Source: a virus. Taken from it: a DNA stretch of 64,000 nt. Under the pieces are notes generated by a model that saw nothing but the letters and a program-made list of their open reading frames with translations, was not told the DNA's origin and did no database searches. Every line of letters starts with the position of its first letter. Position 1 is the stretch's first letter. Both the position numbers and the translations under genes were made by a program. Where the stretch lies: positions 1 to 64,000 of the IMG/VR virus record IMGVR_UViG_3300047560_001406; one strand, written 5' to 3'. This document shows positions 52,801-60,886 of this stretch, piece by piece.

Positions 52801-53527
52801 CTTTTAGCTGATTATTATTAACAATAACATATCCATCTTTTGTAGATTCTAGAGATCCCAGCATTTTTACTACAAGAGACCCATCCTCAAGCCCATGAAT
52901 TTTTTCTACTAGGTTTTCTGGAACTACTCCAGATGAAGATGAAACAAACTCTTCTGACCATTGGCCTAGAGATAGACCATTAAATAAAAACGATGTTTCT
53001 GATGTAGTTGTATCAGAAAGGAATTCAATTTCAAAAAAAATAGAGTAATCTATATCTGTAGCGGTTGGTACATCAAATGTTTGAGATAGCATCAACCATT
53101 TATCGGAAATAATGGTTGGAAATCTTTTAGAAACCTTATACTCTCCATAGGTTGCATCCTCATATACAACTCCCATAGTAACTGCAAGGATGTTATCAGC
53201 ATTACCTTTAAAAAATGTAGACAGTGTAAAATTACCAAGATAGTCGTTAAAATCAGAAAAGTTGCCAATCACTGGACTTCTAAGACTAACAGTTACAAGG
53301 TTAAGTGCTCCAACATTGGCAGAGGACACTTTATAGAGATTTTCAGATTGCCTTGGTTTATCATATGATGACTCAATAGATATCTGTGAATTGCTATCCC
53401 ACAATGTCATATCTTTATTAGAATTAGATATTGATGACAGATAGTCACACTGATCCTGCAGAGACCAGAATCCTAGAGGATGCTCACGCAGTAATTTGGA
53501 GGTATAGAGGCTGAGAGAGTTTAACAT
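49865..53527 (-). CDS. large LamG-like structural protein (1220 aa)
   Basis: Segments such as YKTYTFESWFRINAFVD followed by PFLKLKLGSQEI and LLHISMFKNNLIMYLNAEEVGRLI are typical of LamG/concanavalin-like carbohydrate-binding sandwiches, and several further FESWF-type units follow. There is no signal peptide. The gene lies between the oxygenase cassette and the portal operon, away from the other tail genes. I infer a virion surface or fibre protein that recognises a glycan. Confidence 0.65.
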   Translation of the reverse strand: MLNSLSLYTSKLLREHPLGFWSLQDQCDYLSSISNSNKDMTLWDSNSQISIESSYDKPRQSENLYKVSSANVGALNLVTVSLRSPVIGNFSDFNDYLGNFTLSTFFKGNADNILAVTMGVVYEDATYGEYKVSKRFPTIISDKWLMLSQTFDVPTATDIDYSIFFEIEFLSDTTTSETSFLFNGLSLGQWSEEFVSSSSGVVPENLVEKIHGLEDGSLVVKMLGSLESTKDGYVIVNNNQLKARNAGIPLVYGSNTSLTLYPNGSSPSLVIPGMGFLNEIGQYKTYTFESWFRINAFVDTDIKIIGPVASQDGVYVNGPFLKLKLGSQEISHYVGEWYRPMLLHISMFKNNLIMYLNAEEVGRLIIDRESLTLPAQEDNGYSNDWIGFYRNELVDLFELGPVSIYSYPISNVLAKKRWVYGQGVDNPEALNTAFGGKNVSIDFQYSKYSNNYSYPKFRSWSAGISDNLSTNTDYLSIPSFKEITLQSPTLSKEEILANNLSQQNEDSEFILIPEHGYFYFENMNILPNETKSIVAVFKSLSQPSDDEEILLKLVDRVSGNFMSVTISGESIKYSYIHAGIKETIAETRGFYPGEKFAIGIDFDRFSEYFSNSSIRSFLNNKNSLSLYVAGDGVSKSFNGKVYSIGINNEFANTRLYDYFDQSGLVWNTEQVIDPINNADAGYYSTTFWQFLMDGGTVAQYAAEGLVENSDFSYKIHPLIKNGKMTLDSDINGSWTSTLPLSYFGKNVVAGNGQTYYDMDFIQFNVEYPSPSRNKIVESVSGSWTYQDLYLKYSHPSQKRYSDLDNHLYTGYIDYEDLKNNKTRSYVYDTSKSLARTYVYFKPTSSESFNKAYYSNTVLATNDGMVMPGTEWVNSRYEVVDGMIIYPPADIDFTEYSIAIDIDIKIDNISDKPLAIGNLALSSVALSDTVPTPIGTRFGSDIYPFTENGFYYDYKKRNPFTIYKGSTPHLYLTEKNGITLKGRFDSRTARGIEIPVNTTRTPNHKMIAMQMFAMYSQDFFPYSPTEVLDIKSDKSHIKFYIEAIQKDGLRGRIFAINVKTGQLENGIGYFINGQIVKDPVLTVKQWSAIGMGFSNYVDFSVTGGAIRITGPLTINNLSHYNGSSLQQVQTISPRPWFSVRESGYVHFDWSYWEGVFRWFEVLVLSSSNFYGIDPSDIYNSYVGTSKLIFNDVAKIRFNRKNGMRYRLFMDSKTTNFTLNAV

Positions 53528-53542
53528 TATGTATCTATTTTA

Positions 53543-54070
53543 TCATACTAAACGTGTAAACCAGCGTGGTGTTGTATACCTAATTCCTTCCGAAATAGAC
53601 TTAACTCCATGGACATAGTCTGGATTATCTGGAAATGTTAGCAGATCTCCTGGTTCTGGTTTGTATGAAATGTCATATTCTGGAAAATAGATTTCTCCAC
53701 CAAGGTAGTCATTATTTATATATATTAATGTAGCAATATCATTTGGTTTTCCAGCATCAAAGTGCTCATGCATACCCCACCCTGGCTCAAACCTAGCTAT
53801 ATGAGACATTAATGGGTCATACTGCTTAAACGGACCACCATATTGATCTAGAACAAAGTCATAGACTTTCTGCCCCCATTCGGTCACCAGTGACCTAATA
53901 GAGCCTGTCTCTTCATCATTTCTTTTGAACACATTAACTTTAAATTCTTTTTCGTTATTTCCATATTCATCAAATTCATTATCATATTTAGTAGCATAAT
54001 CATTTATCAAGATTGCTACATCTTTTGGCATAAAGCCTTTTATATAATGTATCTGTGATGCGTCTTTCAT
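53543..54070 (-). CDS. 2OG/Fe(II) dioxygenase, prolyl-hydroxylase-like
   Basis: From the ATG at 54070 the 175-residue protein has a complete motif set: His103-x-Asp105 (MHEHFDAG), the YLGGEIYFP strand, GDLLTFPDNPDYVHG with His154, and Arg164 (EGIRYTTPRW) for 2-oxoglutarate. This is the best-formed oxygenase of the window. The start forms an ATGA overlap with the zinc-ribbon gene; longer in-frame reading upstream would lie inside that gene. Proteins of this type modify prolyl or other residues; no target can be named. Confidence 0.88.
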   Translation of the reverse strand: MKDASQIHYIKGFMPKDVAILINDYATKYDNEFDEYGNNEKEFKVNVFKRNDEETGSIRSLVTEWGQKVYDFVLDQYGGPFKQYDPLMSHIARFEPGWGMHEHFDAGKPNDIATLIYINNDYLGGEIYFPEYDISYKPEPGDLLTFPDNPDYVHGVKSISEGIRYTTPRWFTRLV

Positions 54071-54219
54071 AGAAATGTTGCTCCTTGGTGTTTTGGCACA
54101 TTGGTTGCACCACAATTATTACATGTAAGTCTAATAATTCCAGTAACTGGGCAGACAGGACCTTGGACAACCTCATGCCCTCTCATTTTACACATAATTG
54201 CCTTTAGCCATTGCTTCAT
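54067..54219 (-). CDS. zinc-ribbon mini-protein (50 aa)
   Basis: This 50-residue protein carries Cys10, His15, Cys23 and Cys33-x2-Cys36, enough for a zinc site, in the pattern CKMRGHE, CPVTG, CNNCG. Both ends are ATGA overlaps with oxygenase genes, so it is made in step with them. It may be a partner, specificity or DNA-binding subunit of the oxygenases. Confidence 0.72.
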   Translation of the reverse strand: MKQWLKAIMCKMRGHEVVQGPVCPVTGIIRLTCNNCGATNVPKHQGATFL

Positions 54220-54908
54220 GACAATTTTATCCAATGCTTTAGCACATAGTCTGGATCTTCTGTTCTAGATATATCATCAATACTTCTAGTGTCATAGGCT
54301 ATTGTAATTCTTCGTCTGTTGTTTGGACCACCATTCCACCATCCACGTGTATGTAGCTGTCCAGTTTCAGAAATTACTGCACGACCATTTATGTTTATGT
54401 TATCAAATGGTGTCACCTTATGAATTTTGTAATGAGTAACTGATGGCTCTGCATCAACACAGAAATATCCATGTAGCTCAGGCATTCCTTCACCACTTCC
54501 ATGGTCATGAAGGTTTTGCTCAATCATATTCTTGGCATAGTCTTCTTCGTTTCCGTGATCAGCATTTTCAATATTGACCCATCCCTGAACATAGTAGTTC
54601 GACTCAGCGAAGCTTGTTCCATAGTATGAACATGCCTCCTGTGCCATAGACAAGACATTCTCAAATAGTTGCTTGATTACTGGATGGTCGTAGTGGAATA
54701 TGTTGTAATAACTAAGAAGTCTTGTGGTCATTCCACCAAGCTTATCTTTTTCTGATGCAAATTCTTTGGAAACGCCATCTATTTTTCCATCTAACAAATC
54801 CTGCTCTACAGTTAGACAAAAAGAATACAAATCATTAAGCTGGTCATTAGTTACTGCCAGCCTTCTTTCAAAGAACTTGTGTGGTGGCTTTTCTTTCATA
54901 GCTATCAT
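54216..54908 (-). CDS. 2OG-Fe(II) oxygenase-like protein, HxH variant
   Basis: The 230-residue product is paralogous to the next upstream gene. Shared blocks are the N-terminal HKFFERRL, VQGWVNI, LHDHGSGEGMPELHGYFC and SETGQLH, then RRITIAYD. It resembles the phage 2OG-Fe(II) oxygenase family in which the first ligand pair reads His134-x-His136 in place of HxD; His186 and Arg200 complete the pocket. Iron binding is therefore less certain. Start and stop are both in ATGA overlaps. Confidence 0.65.
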   Translation of the reverse strand: MIAMKEKPPHKFFERRLAVTNDQLNDLYSFCLTVEQDLLDGKIDGVSKEFASEKDKLGGMTTRLLSYYNIFHYDHPVIKQLFENVLSMAQEACSYYGTSFAESNYYVQGWVNIENADHGNEEDYAKNMIEQNLHDHGSGEGMPELHGYFCVDAEPSVTHYKIHKVTPFDNININGRAVISETGQLHTRGWWNGGPNNRRRITIAYDTRSIDDISRTEDPDYVLKHWIKLS

Positions 54909-55564
54909 GCCAATGGAATCCAGTGTTGTTCATGTGAATACCCTCCACGCTTCAAGTACTCTAGTGGAGTTACGTCATATGCAACAGTAATTCTTGGGCC
55001 TTGCCAATCCCAATCTCCCATTGCATGTGGGTGTCCCATTTCAGAAAGAATTGCACGATTGTTCTTGTTAATATTTTCTACTTCATTATCGAAAACAATG
55101 TAGTGTGTTGACGATGGTTCTGCTGCTACGCAATAGTATCCATGAAAATCTGGAGCTCCTGGTCCACCATGCTCATGCCAATTTAGCTTTCCATTTCCAG
55201 CATGGTTAATATTAAACCATCCTTGAATCATAAATTTTTGTGCTTCAAAATCAATCTCGTAGTGGTCACACGCTTCTCTAACCATTTCGCCGATTGCTTT
55301 ATAAAGATTATAGATACCATCAATGTGGAACTGGAAAACATTGTACTGTCTCCACTTCATTGTAGAGATACTGTTAGAATCTTTCCAAAGTTCAAATGGT
55401 GTTACTGGCGTTACGCCGTTAAGTTTTGCTTGCTCAATTAAAGAGTATCTATCCTGTAACTCTTTTGTAAGTACATCCAGATCATTATCTAGATATCTTT
55501 CAAAGAACTTGTGTCCTTGAGTTGTCTTGCTGATACTTCTAAGAGGTGTTTGATCTTTATACAT
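54905..55564 (-). CDS. 2OG-Fe(II) oxygenase-like protein, HxH variant, first gene of cassette
   Basis: The 219-residue product starts at the ATG at 55564, with GGAG seven bases upstream (an ATG at 55570 is too close to that site). Shared motifs with the next gene: GHKFFERYL, IQGWFNINHA, WHEHGGPGAPDFHGYYCVAAEPSSTHY, and SEMGHPHAMGDW followed by GPRITVAYD. TATAAT and the GGAG leader form its own promoter region. It opens a four-gene translational chain. Confidence 0.65.
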   Translation of the reverse strand: MYKDQTPLRSISKTTQGHKFFERYLDNDLDVLTKELQDRYSLIEQAKLNGVTPVTPFELWKDSNSISTMKWRQYNVFQFHIDGIYNLYKAIGEMVREACDHYEIDFEAQKFMIQGWFNINHAGNGKLNWHEHGGPGAPDFHGYYCVAAEPSSTHYIVFDNEVENINKNNRAILSEMGHPHAMGDWDWQGPRITVAYDVTPLEYLKRGGYSHEQHWIPLA

Positions 55565-55619
55565 CCCCATACTCCGTTCTGTGTATAAAACTATTATACA
55601 CTATACCACGGATACTGGC

Positions 55620-56432
55620 TTATCTAAAGCCGAAGACGCTGAATGGTGAGAAGCCAAATACTCCAAAGAAGCCAAACACACCGAATGGCCCAAATCCAAA
55701 CACACCAAATGGAGAGAATCCAAACACACCAAATGGGCCAAATCCGAATACTCCAAATGGAGAGAATCCGAATACGTTAAATGGAGAGAATCCGAATACA
55801 CCAAAAAAGCTGAACACTGAGAATGGAACGAACGTAAAGGTTGTAACCTGACCAGAATATGGAGACCAGTCTGAGTTACCATTAGCGTTTGTAGCATATA
55901 GTCTATATGACTGAGCTGTTCCTGCCTCTTGGTTAATGGTTACAGATGTCGATGTTGTATCGCCAGACTTAGAATCATCAGACTCCCAGTGATAATTAGA
56001 AATTGCTTTACCACCGTCAGCTGGTGCTGACCATGAAATAGTATCTTGTGCAACATTTGAAACTGTTGATGCAGACGGCTGTCCTGGCGTTTGTGGCACT
56101 GTGGTTGCAGTAATAGAAGCAGATGCAGATGATGCATCAGAATTTCCATATGAGTTTGTTGCAACAACTGTAAATGTATAAGCAGTATTTGATTGCAATC
56201 CAGCTACTGTAATAGGAGAAGATGATCCTGTTCCTGTATATCCACCTGGAGATGAAGTTACAGTATAAGATGTTGCTGGTTGTGAGTTAGATGGCAAAGA
56301 GAAGGCAACTGAAGCAGCTCCATTATTATATGCTCTATTTGTACCAACATCTATTGCAGTTACGCTAGTTGGTGCTAATGGTTGCAAGAAGTCGTTTGAC
56401 TGCTGCGAGTGTCTACCTGCTCTTTTGCTCAT
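55620..56432 (-). CDS. two FN3 domains plus Phe/Gly-rich C-terminal repeats
   Basis: The 270-residue protein has two fibronectin-type-III domains (about 20-109 and 113-198), with the typical YTFTVVATNSYGNS and SYRLYATNANGNSDW strands. Residues 199-270 are about eight copies of an octapeptide (S/G)PF(G/N/S)VFGF, ending in a single Arg. The tail has no acidic residues and only that one basic residue, and it is strongly hydrophobic. There is no signal peptide, so it is probably a virion protein whose FN3 part may bind cell-surface polymers. The repeat may assemble into a beta fibre or anchor it to the virion. The same tail occurs at 61840-62331. Confidence 0.75.
   Translation of the reverse strand: MSKRAGRHSQQSNDFLQPLAPTSVTAIDVGTNRAYNNGAASVAFSLPSNSQPATSYTVTSSPGGYTGTGSSSPITVAGLQSNTAYTFTVVATNSYGNSDASSASASITATTVPQTPGQPSASTVSNVAQDTISWSAPADGGKAISNYHWESDDSKSGDTTSTSVTINQEAGTAQSYRLYATNANGNSDWSPYSGQVTTFTFVPFSVFSFFGVFGFSPFNVFGFSPFGVFGFGPFGVFGFSPFGVFGFGPFGVFGFFGVFGFSPFSVFGFR
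55623..55838 (-). repeat. tandem 24-bp-type repeats encoding PFGVFGFS
   Basis: Near-identical 24-base units, each containing an AACACCAAA/AATACTCCAAA-type core on the plus strand, lie head to tail and encode the octapeptides. The length of one unit (FFGVFGF and FGVFGF) differs, a sign of indels by whole or part codons. Confidence 0.85.
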
Positions 56433-56456
56433 CTATGTATCCTTATCTAAGTAGTT

Positions 56457-58166
56457 TTAAGCTGAAAGGTCTCCATACACAACCCAAGTATCTGTTGCTC
56501 TCTTGAACAGAGTTGCAGATGACCACTGTGTACGTAGTTTTAGTCCTGGTGTAGCATTTACTGTTACTCCTGCTGCTCCAGCAATTGTAATTTGTCCTGC
56601 TCCAGTTTGAAGAATATCAAATGATGTTCCAACTGGATATGCAACTGATGCATTTGTTGGAATTGTAACTGTAACTCCAGATGCTGAAGAAATTTCAATC
56701 ATCTTGTCACGGTCAGTTAGAACTGGAGTATATGCACCAGTTTGCTGATTGATAGCTGTTAATGATGGTACGCCTTGTTTTACCTGCACACCATCTGAGA
56801 ATTCTACTCCGCCTAGTTTAACGGTGTCATATGTTGCTGTTGAGAAATCAACAACATTGCTCGTAGGTTCTGAGCCACCAGAGATAAGCTTCCACTTGCC
56901 ATCTGAGGCATCACGAACAAGTCCTGTGTGGAAGTGACCTGCACCTGAATCTCCATAAGCACCGAAGATACCAATATCTACAACATCTGTATCATACTGT
57001 GTTGATGATAGGTAGATAAGTGAATCTGTAAGCTCTAGATTTGCAGATGATACAGTTGTAGTTGTACCATTTACAGTTAGATTACCTGAAATTGTAAGAT
57101 TTTCTGCTGTAGCATTTCCAGTAAGTGCTGGTGCTGCTAGAGGGGCCTTAGCTGCAAGAGCAGTATCTAGGCCAGAAATCTTTGATGTAGCAATAGCTGC
57201 AGAACCATTAATGTCAGCATTTACGATTGTTCCATCAGCAATCTTTGCAGATGTAACTGCCCCATCAACTAACTTTGCAGTAGAAACTGTATTGTCAGTT
57301 GGTGTACGTGTATCTGATAGACGTGAATCAGTTGTAACTACAAGTGCAGATGTATCTGCAATTCCGTGTACTGAAGTAGTATCAGAATTGTGTGTAGAAA
57401 TTGATGACTCTACACCAGTTGTTGTAGCTAAGCTTGAGTCAGCTGATACAACGATAGTGTTTGCTGAATCATTATATGTTACAAGAATTCCATCAGATCC
57501 ACTTGTGATTGACGCTACTGCATCCTGTGCACGTTCATTTGTAAAATATAGATTTGTACCTTCCGCAACATTTGTTGTTGCAATGTTATTTACTTGAGTT
57601 TGAAGGCTTGAAAGTTGTCCATTTGTGGTATCAAGGTCTCCTGCTACAGCAGCAATTGCTGTATTTGCAGTAGAAATTTCTGTTGTATGTGTTGATGTTA
57701 GACCCTGGAGTGCTCCGATGTCAGTAACTGCATCATTAAGAGCTGTTGTTGTTTCTCCTGCTGTTGTTTGTAGAGCAGTGATATCTGTTACAAAGTCAGC
57801 AACCTGATCATCAACATATGTTGTAAGATCTGTCAATCCACCAGCAATTTCGTTAAGTGTATCTAAAGCTTCTGGAGAACCCTGAATAATGTTTGAAAGT
57901 TGAGAAACTGGGATAGCTGCAGCACCATCAAGTGTGGCAACACCATTAGCTGCACCCTTTTCTGTAAGGAGAATATAGTCGTCAAGGGATCCACCTAGGT
58001 CTTCTAGGTTCTTAAAGTAAGATAGGTCTGCCCAGTTAGTAATACCGTCACCCATCTTGAACTGACCTGTATCAGTCTCAAAACCGATCTCACCAGCAGA
58101 TAGAATAGGGTTTGCAGTAGTCCATTGTGTTGCAGTTCCTCTGCGTTGCTGCATTCTTGTTGCCAT
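56457..58166 (-). CDS. tail-fibre / receptor-binding protein with Mtd-like N terminus
   Basis: The 569-residue protein begins TRMQQRRGTATQWTTANP and LSAGEIGFETDTGQFKMGDG, the N-terminal attachment motif found in many phage tail fibres and tropism determinants. A long Thr/Ser/Ala helical/beta segment follows (coiled-coil like), then an Ig-type repeat and a C-terminal domain ending in VVYGDLSA. The last 70 residues match the C terminus of the fibre at 62340-62987. The protein probably forms a trimeric receptor-binding fibre. Confidence 0.75.
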   Translation of the reverse strand: MATRMQQRRGTATQWTTANPILSAGEIGFETDTGQFKMGDGITNWADLSYFKNLEDLGGSLDDYILLTEKGAANGVATLDGAAAIPVSQLSNIIQGSPEALDTLNEIAGGLTDLTTYVDDQVADFVTDITALQTTAGETTTALNDAVTDIGALQGLTSTHTTEISTANTAIAAVAGDLDTTNGQLSSLQTQVNNIATTNVAEGTNLYFTNERAQDAVASITSGSDGILVTYNDSANTIVVSADSSLATTTGVESSISTHNSDTTSVHGIADTSALVVTTDSRLSDTRTPTDNTVSTAKLVDGAVTSAKIADGTIVNADINGSAAIATSKISGLDTALAAKAPLAAPALTGNATAENLTISGNLTVNGTTTTVSSANLELTDSLIYLSSTQYDTDVVDIGIFGAYGDSGAGHFHTGLVRDASDGKWKLISGGSEPTSNVVDFSTATYDTVKLGGVEFSDGVQVKQGVPSLTAINQQTGAYTPVLTDRDKMIEISSASGVTVTIPTNASVAYPVGTSFDILQTGAGQITIAGAAGVTVNATPGLKLRTQWSSATLFKRATDTWVVYGDLSA

Positions 58167-58218
58167 AGTTGTTCTCCTCTTTCAGGATTGTATCCTGCTT
58201 TATATTATATCCTATGTT

Positions 58219-58680
58219 TTAATTAAAATTATCAGTTACAGAGCCACCATCGAAGATTAAAGTGAATTCTGTTGAGCTTGGGCTTCCGCCATCAATACCA
58301 CTCGACATAGGTGCTTGAGGTATTGATCCACCTTCACGGAAGGTAGAAGTAATTAAACCAGTTCCGCCAATAGATGTATCGTGAATGTGCTGAGTCAAAT
58401 TAATTGTGTCATCAATATTAGCGACAGTAAGCCATCCATCTGTTTCATCATAGATATTAATTCTTTTTGTGATTGTGTCATACCACATCTTACCTGCAGT
58501 AGCACTTTCAGGTGCAGTAGAGGCAACAGTAATACCAGAAGCTTGAGCATTCAGATATCCACGTGTAACAACGTGAGTATCGTCAGTTGGATCTGATGCG
58601 ACGATTGGTCCACCAAATATACCACCCTCTGCTACCTGGATTCCATTTTTTACTTTGAAATCCTTGTTTACTGTTGCCAT
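58219..58680 (-). CDS. short structural protein with fibre N-terminal motif (153 aa)
   Basis: It starts MATVNKDFKVKNGIQVAEGG, the same N-terminal module as the next upstream gene (MATVTKDFKVKSGLVVEGAN). The middle contains TAGKMWYDTITKRINIYD, common in small phage fibre pieces. A shared attachment module suggests both proteins bind the same virion site. Confidence 0.65.
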   Translation of the reverse strand: MATVNKDFKVKNGIQVAEGGIFGGPIVASDPTDDTHVVTRGYLNAQASGITVASTAPESATAGKMWYDTITKRINIYDETDGWLTVANIDDTINLTQHIHDTSIGGTGLITSTFREGGSIPQAPMSSGIDGGSPSSTEFTLIFDGGSVTDNFN

Positions 58681-58693
58681 CTACTTACTCCCT

Positions 58694-60109
58694 TTACTTA
58701 ATAACTGTTCCGTATACTGTAACTACAGAATTATTGTTTGCTGTTGTAACACGAAGTCTTGCATTACCAGCATTAATATCAGCTGTAATTGTTGATGCTG
58801 AGCCATTAGTACCAACAACAGCATATTCTGAGATTGCGATGTTGTTTGATGCATCAAGTGTAAGCATTACCTTTGATAGTTCTGTGTGTGAACCATAAGC
58901 AACCTTAACTGTGTACTCTGCAGAACGGTATACTGCTGTGTCAAATGCGTGTGCTGTAATCTGGCTTGCAGTTGGAACATCTGTCTGTGTGGCAATGTGT
59001 GCTACAAGACCATTAATGTCAACTTCAGTGAAGTTTGGAACTACAGCCTCAAGTGCATCTACTGCACGAGCATCTGTGAAGTAAAGGTTTGAACCTTCTG
59101 CAAGATCAGATGTTGTAGAATCTGCGATACCATTTTCAGCAACAAAGTCATAGGCACCTGTTCCTGTGTTGTATGTCACAGAGATGTTTGTCTGAGTTCC
59201 AAGTGTAATTGGATCAATCATTGCATTTTCTACACGTGAGTTATTGAAGTAAAGGTTATCCTGTCCTTCTTCAATAGCATCTGTTGTGAGAGCACCAATC
59301 TCTGAGTCTGTGTAAGACTTAGCATTATTTTCTGCTGTATTGGCATAGCCTTGTGCTGCTGTATTAAGGCTAGAGATTTCTCCATCAACATATGTTGTAT
59401 CAGCCTTAGTCGCTACTAAATTAGCCACATCTGATGCATAGTTTGGATTATCTGCAATTGCAGCTGCAAGCTCATTAAGAGTATCTAGAAGAGCTGGTGC
59501 TGAATCTACAAGATCTGCAACCTTTCCATCTGTATATGAATTTGCATCTGTAAGTGCTTGGCTAGCAGCTCCAAGTGCATCATATGTACCAGCAAGATTT
59601 AGATTTGTGATTGCTGTATTTGTATAATTATTTGCATTACCTTCTGCATTGTTTGCTGCATCATTTGCATAACCTTGTGCATCTGTTTGTGTTGCAATCT
59701 GGTTACCCCAGATAGTAGCCACTCCGTCTGGACGAAGGTCAATATCTGAGTTTTGTGTTGTAATGATTACTTTTTGATTTGCATCAAGTACGATATTGTT
59801 TGAATCCCAGGACTTGATGTATAGATCATCGTCTGTAGCATCAATTTTTCCAGCATTACCAATACGTACATCTGGGGTTGTTAATTTTGAATCAAGATCA
59901 ATTTGTCCAGCTGCAAAGTTGCCAAAACCATCACGCTTTACAACTGTGTCTGGGTTATTATCTCTTGTAGCTGTACCACCAATAAGGTTGACAATGTAAT
60001 CTTGGTCATCTTGCTTTTTGGTGAGAATATCATAGTTATTGACGGTAGCATTTGCACCTTCAACAACAAGTCCACTCTTAACCTTAAAGTCTTTAGTGAC
60101 TGTTGCCAT
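58694..60109 (-). CDS. fibre protein with repeated Ala/Asn/Thr helical region (471 aa)
   Basis: The N-terminal DFKVKSG module leads to a beta region, then an alpha-helical Ala/Asn-rich coiled region with multiple NNAEGNANNYTNTAITNL-type segments. The C-terminal 90 residues (KVMLTLDASNNIAISEYAVVGTNG) resemble the end of the 60132-60578 protein and the short fibre domain common in T4-like phages of marine bacteria. It is probably a trimeric tail or head fibre. AGGGAGTAAGTAG precedes the ATG. Confidence 0.68.
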   Translation of the reverse strand: MATVTKDFKVKSGLVVEGANATVNNYDILTKKQDDQDYIVNLIGGTATRDNNPDTVVKRDGFGNFAAGQIDLDSKLTTPDVRIGNAGKIDATDDDLYIKSWDSNNIVLDANQKVIITTQNSDIDLRPDGVATIWGNQIATQTDAQGYANDAANNAEGNANNYTNTAITNLNLAGTYDALGAASQALTDANSYTDGKVADLVDSAPALLDTLNELAAAIADNPNYASDVANLVATKADTTYVDGEISSLNTAAQGYANTAENNAKSYTDSEIGALTTDAIEEGQDNLYFNNSRVENAMIDPITLGTQTNISVTYNTGTGAYDFVAENGIADSTTSDLAEGSNLYFTDARAVDALEAVVPNFTEVDINGLVAHIATQTDVPTASQITAHAFDTAVYRSAEYTVKVAYGSHTELSKVMLTLDASNNIAISEYAVVGTNGSASTITADINAGNARLRVTTANNNSVVTVYGTVIK

Positions 60110-60131
60110 TTTGTTTTATCTCCTTGTTAGA

Positions 60132-60578
60132 TTACGCCTTTAATCCCATACGTGCGAAACGTACAGTAATCGGACGAATTATTGCATCTGGTGTTACAAT
60201 CAAACTGACTGTATCATCAATGCGAGAGACGCTAACGGTGCCCATATTCCCATCATTGTCAATTGTGCCGTATTCTGTTACGCTGATATTATCAGCATCA
60301 CAAAGAACGGTCAACTCTGTTGCGTAGAACTTATTGTCTCCATTTGTCAATTTTGAAATTGAGACAATATATTTAATCATTCTCCACTCTGTAGCATCAA
60401 ATGTATCTACAATTGTAGAGCTTTCAATTCCTGTAATAGTATTCTCATTATTACCAAATGTGCCTAAATCAGTAGCCTGAGCTGTGGCGGTATCGATAAG
60501 AGAAGTATAATCACTCTGAGTAGGACGATCTCCAGTCTCAAATAGTGTCTTTACGTTAGGGATTGTAGTTCTAGCCAT
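60132..60578 (-). CDS. small fibre-tip-domain protein (148 aa)
   Basis: The product has the same beta domain as the C terminus of the 58694-60109 protein (EWRMIKYIVSISKL, TELTVLCDADNISVTEYGTI, VSLIVTP), widespread in structural proteins of T4-like phages. An exact TATAAT ends six bases before its ATG and no ribosome-binding site is present, so it is probably leaderless. Confidence 0.66.
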   Translation of the reverse strand: MARTTIPNVKTLFETGDRPTQSDYTSLIDTATAQATDLGTFGNNENTITGIESSTIVDTFDATEWRMIKYIVSISKLTNGDNKFYATELTVLCDADNISVTEYGTIDNDGNMGTVSVSRIDDTVSLIVTPDAIIRPITVRFARMGLKA

Positions 60579-60584
60579 GGTTAT

Positions 60585-60590
60585 ATTATA
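60585..60590 (-). promoter_or_regulatory. -10 box of leaderless fibre gene
   Basis: TATAAT lies six bases from the ATG at 60578. The upstream -35 region has only a weak TTAAAA-type match. Confidence 0.6.
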
Positions 60591-60607
60591 CAGTATATTT
60601 ACACATT

Positions 60608-60886
60608 TTAACGAATGTAATTGCTGTGACCAATGATTGCTACGCCAATAGAAGCAACATTATCTCTTGTATAATTTTCAGAAGTTACCTGTCTAAATTC
60701 AACCTTGAATGGTAGTTGCTCAACTATGTCAACTCTAGATAGGAACTGTGTTCCATTTACTGATATTGAGCCTGTTTGTGGAAATGTAGAAGAAACTTCT
60801 GCAATGGGATTCTTTGTAGATAAACCCCATAGGCTTGGATTGAATCCTGGAATTTTAGTCTGTTTAGATATTACTACAGATGCCAT
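60608..60886 (-). CDS. small structural-context protein (92 aa)
   Basis: A beta-rich 92-residue protein (PIAEVSSTFPQTGSISVNG, VEQLPFKVEFRQVTSENYT, SIGVAIIGHSNYI). It is coupled by TAATG to the upstream gene and lies among fibre genes. I do not recognise a family. Confidence 0.58.
   Translation of the reverse strand: MASVVISKQTKIPGFNPSLWGLSTKNPIAEVSSTFPQTGSISVNGTQFLSRVDIVEQLPFKVEFRQVTSENYTRDNVASIGVAIIGHSNYIR

Noticed and set aside
55601-55897. Second minus-strand frame through the Phe/Gly repeat, encoding Leu/His/Ser-rich repeats
   Set aside because: Repeat units of 24 bases stay open in several frames. The other frame joins two FN3 domains and matches the 61840-62331 tail, so it is the real one.
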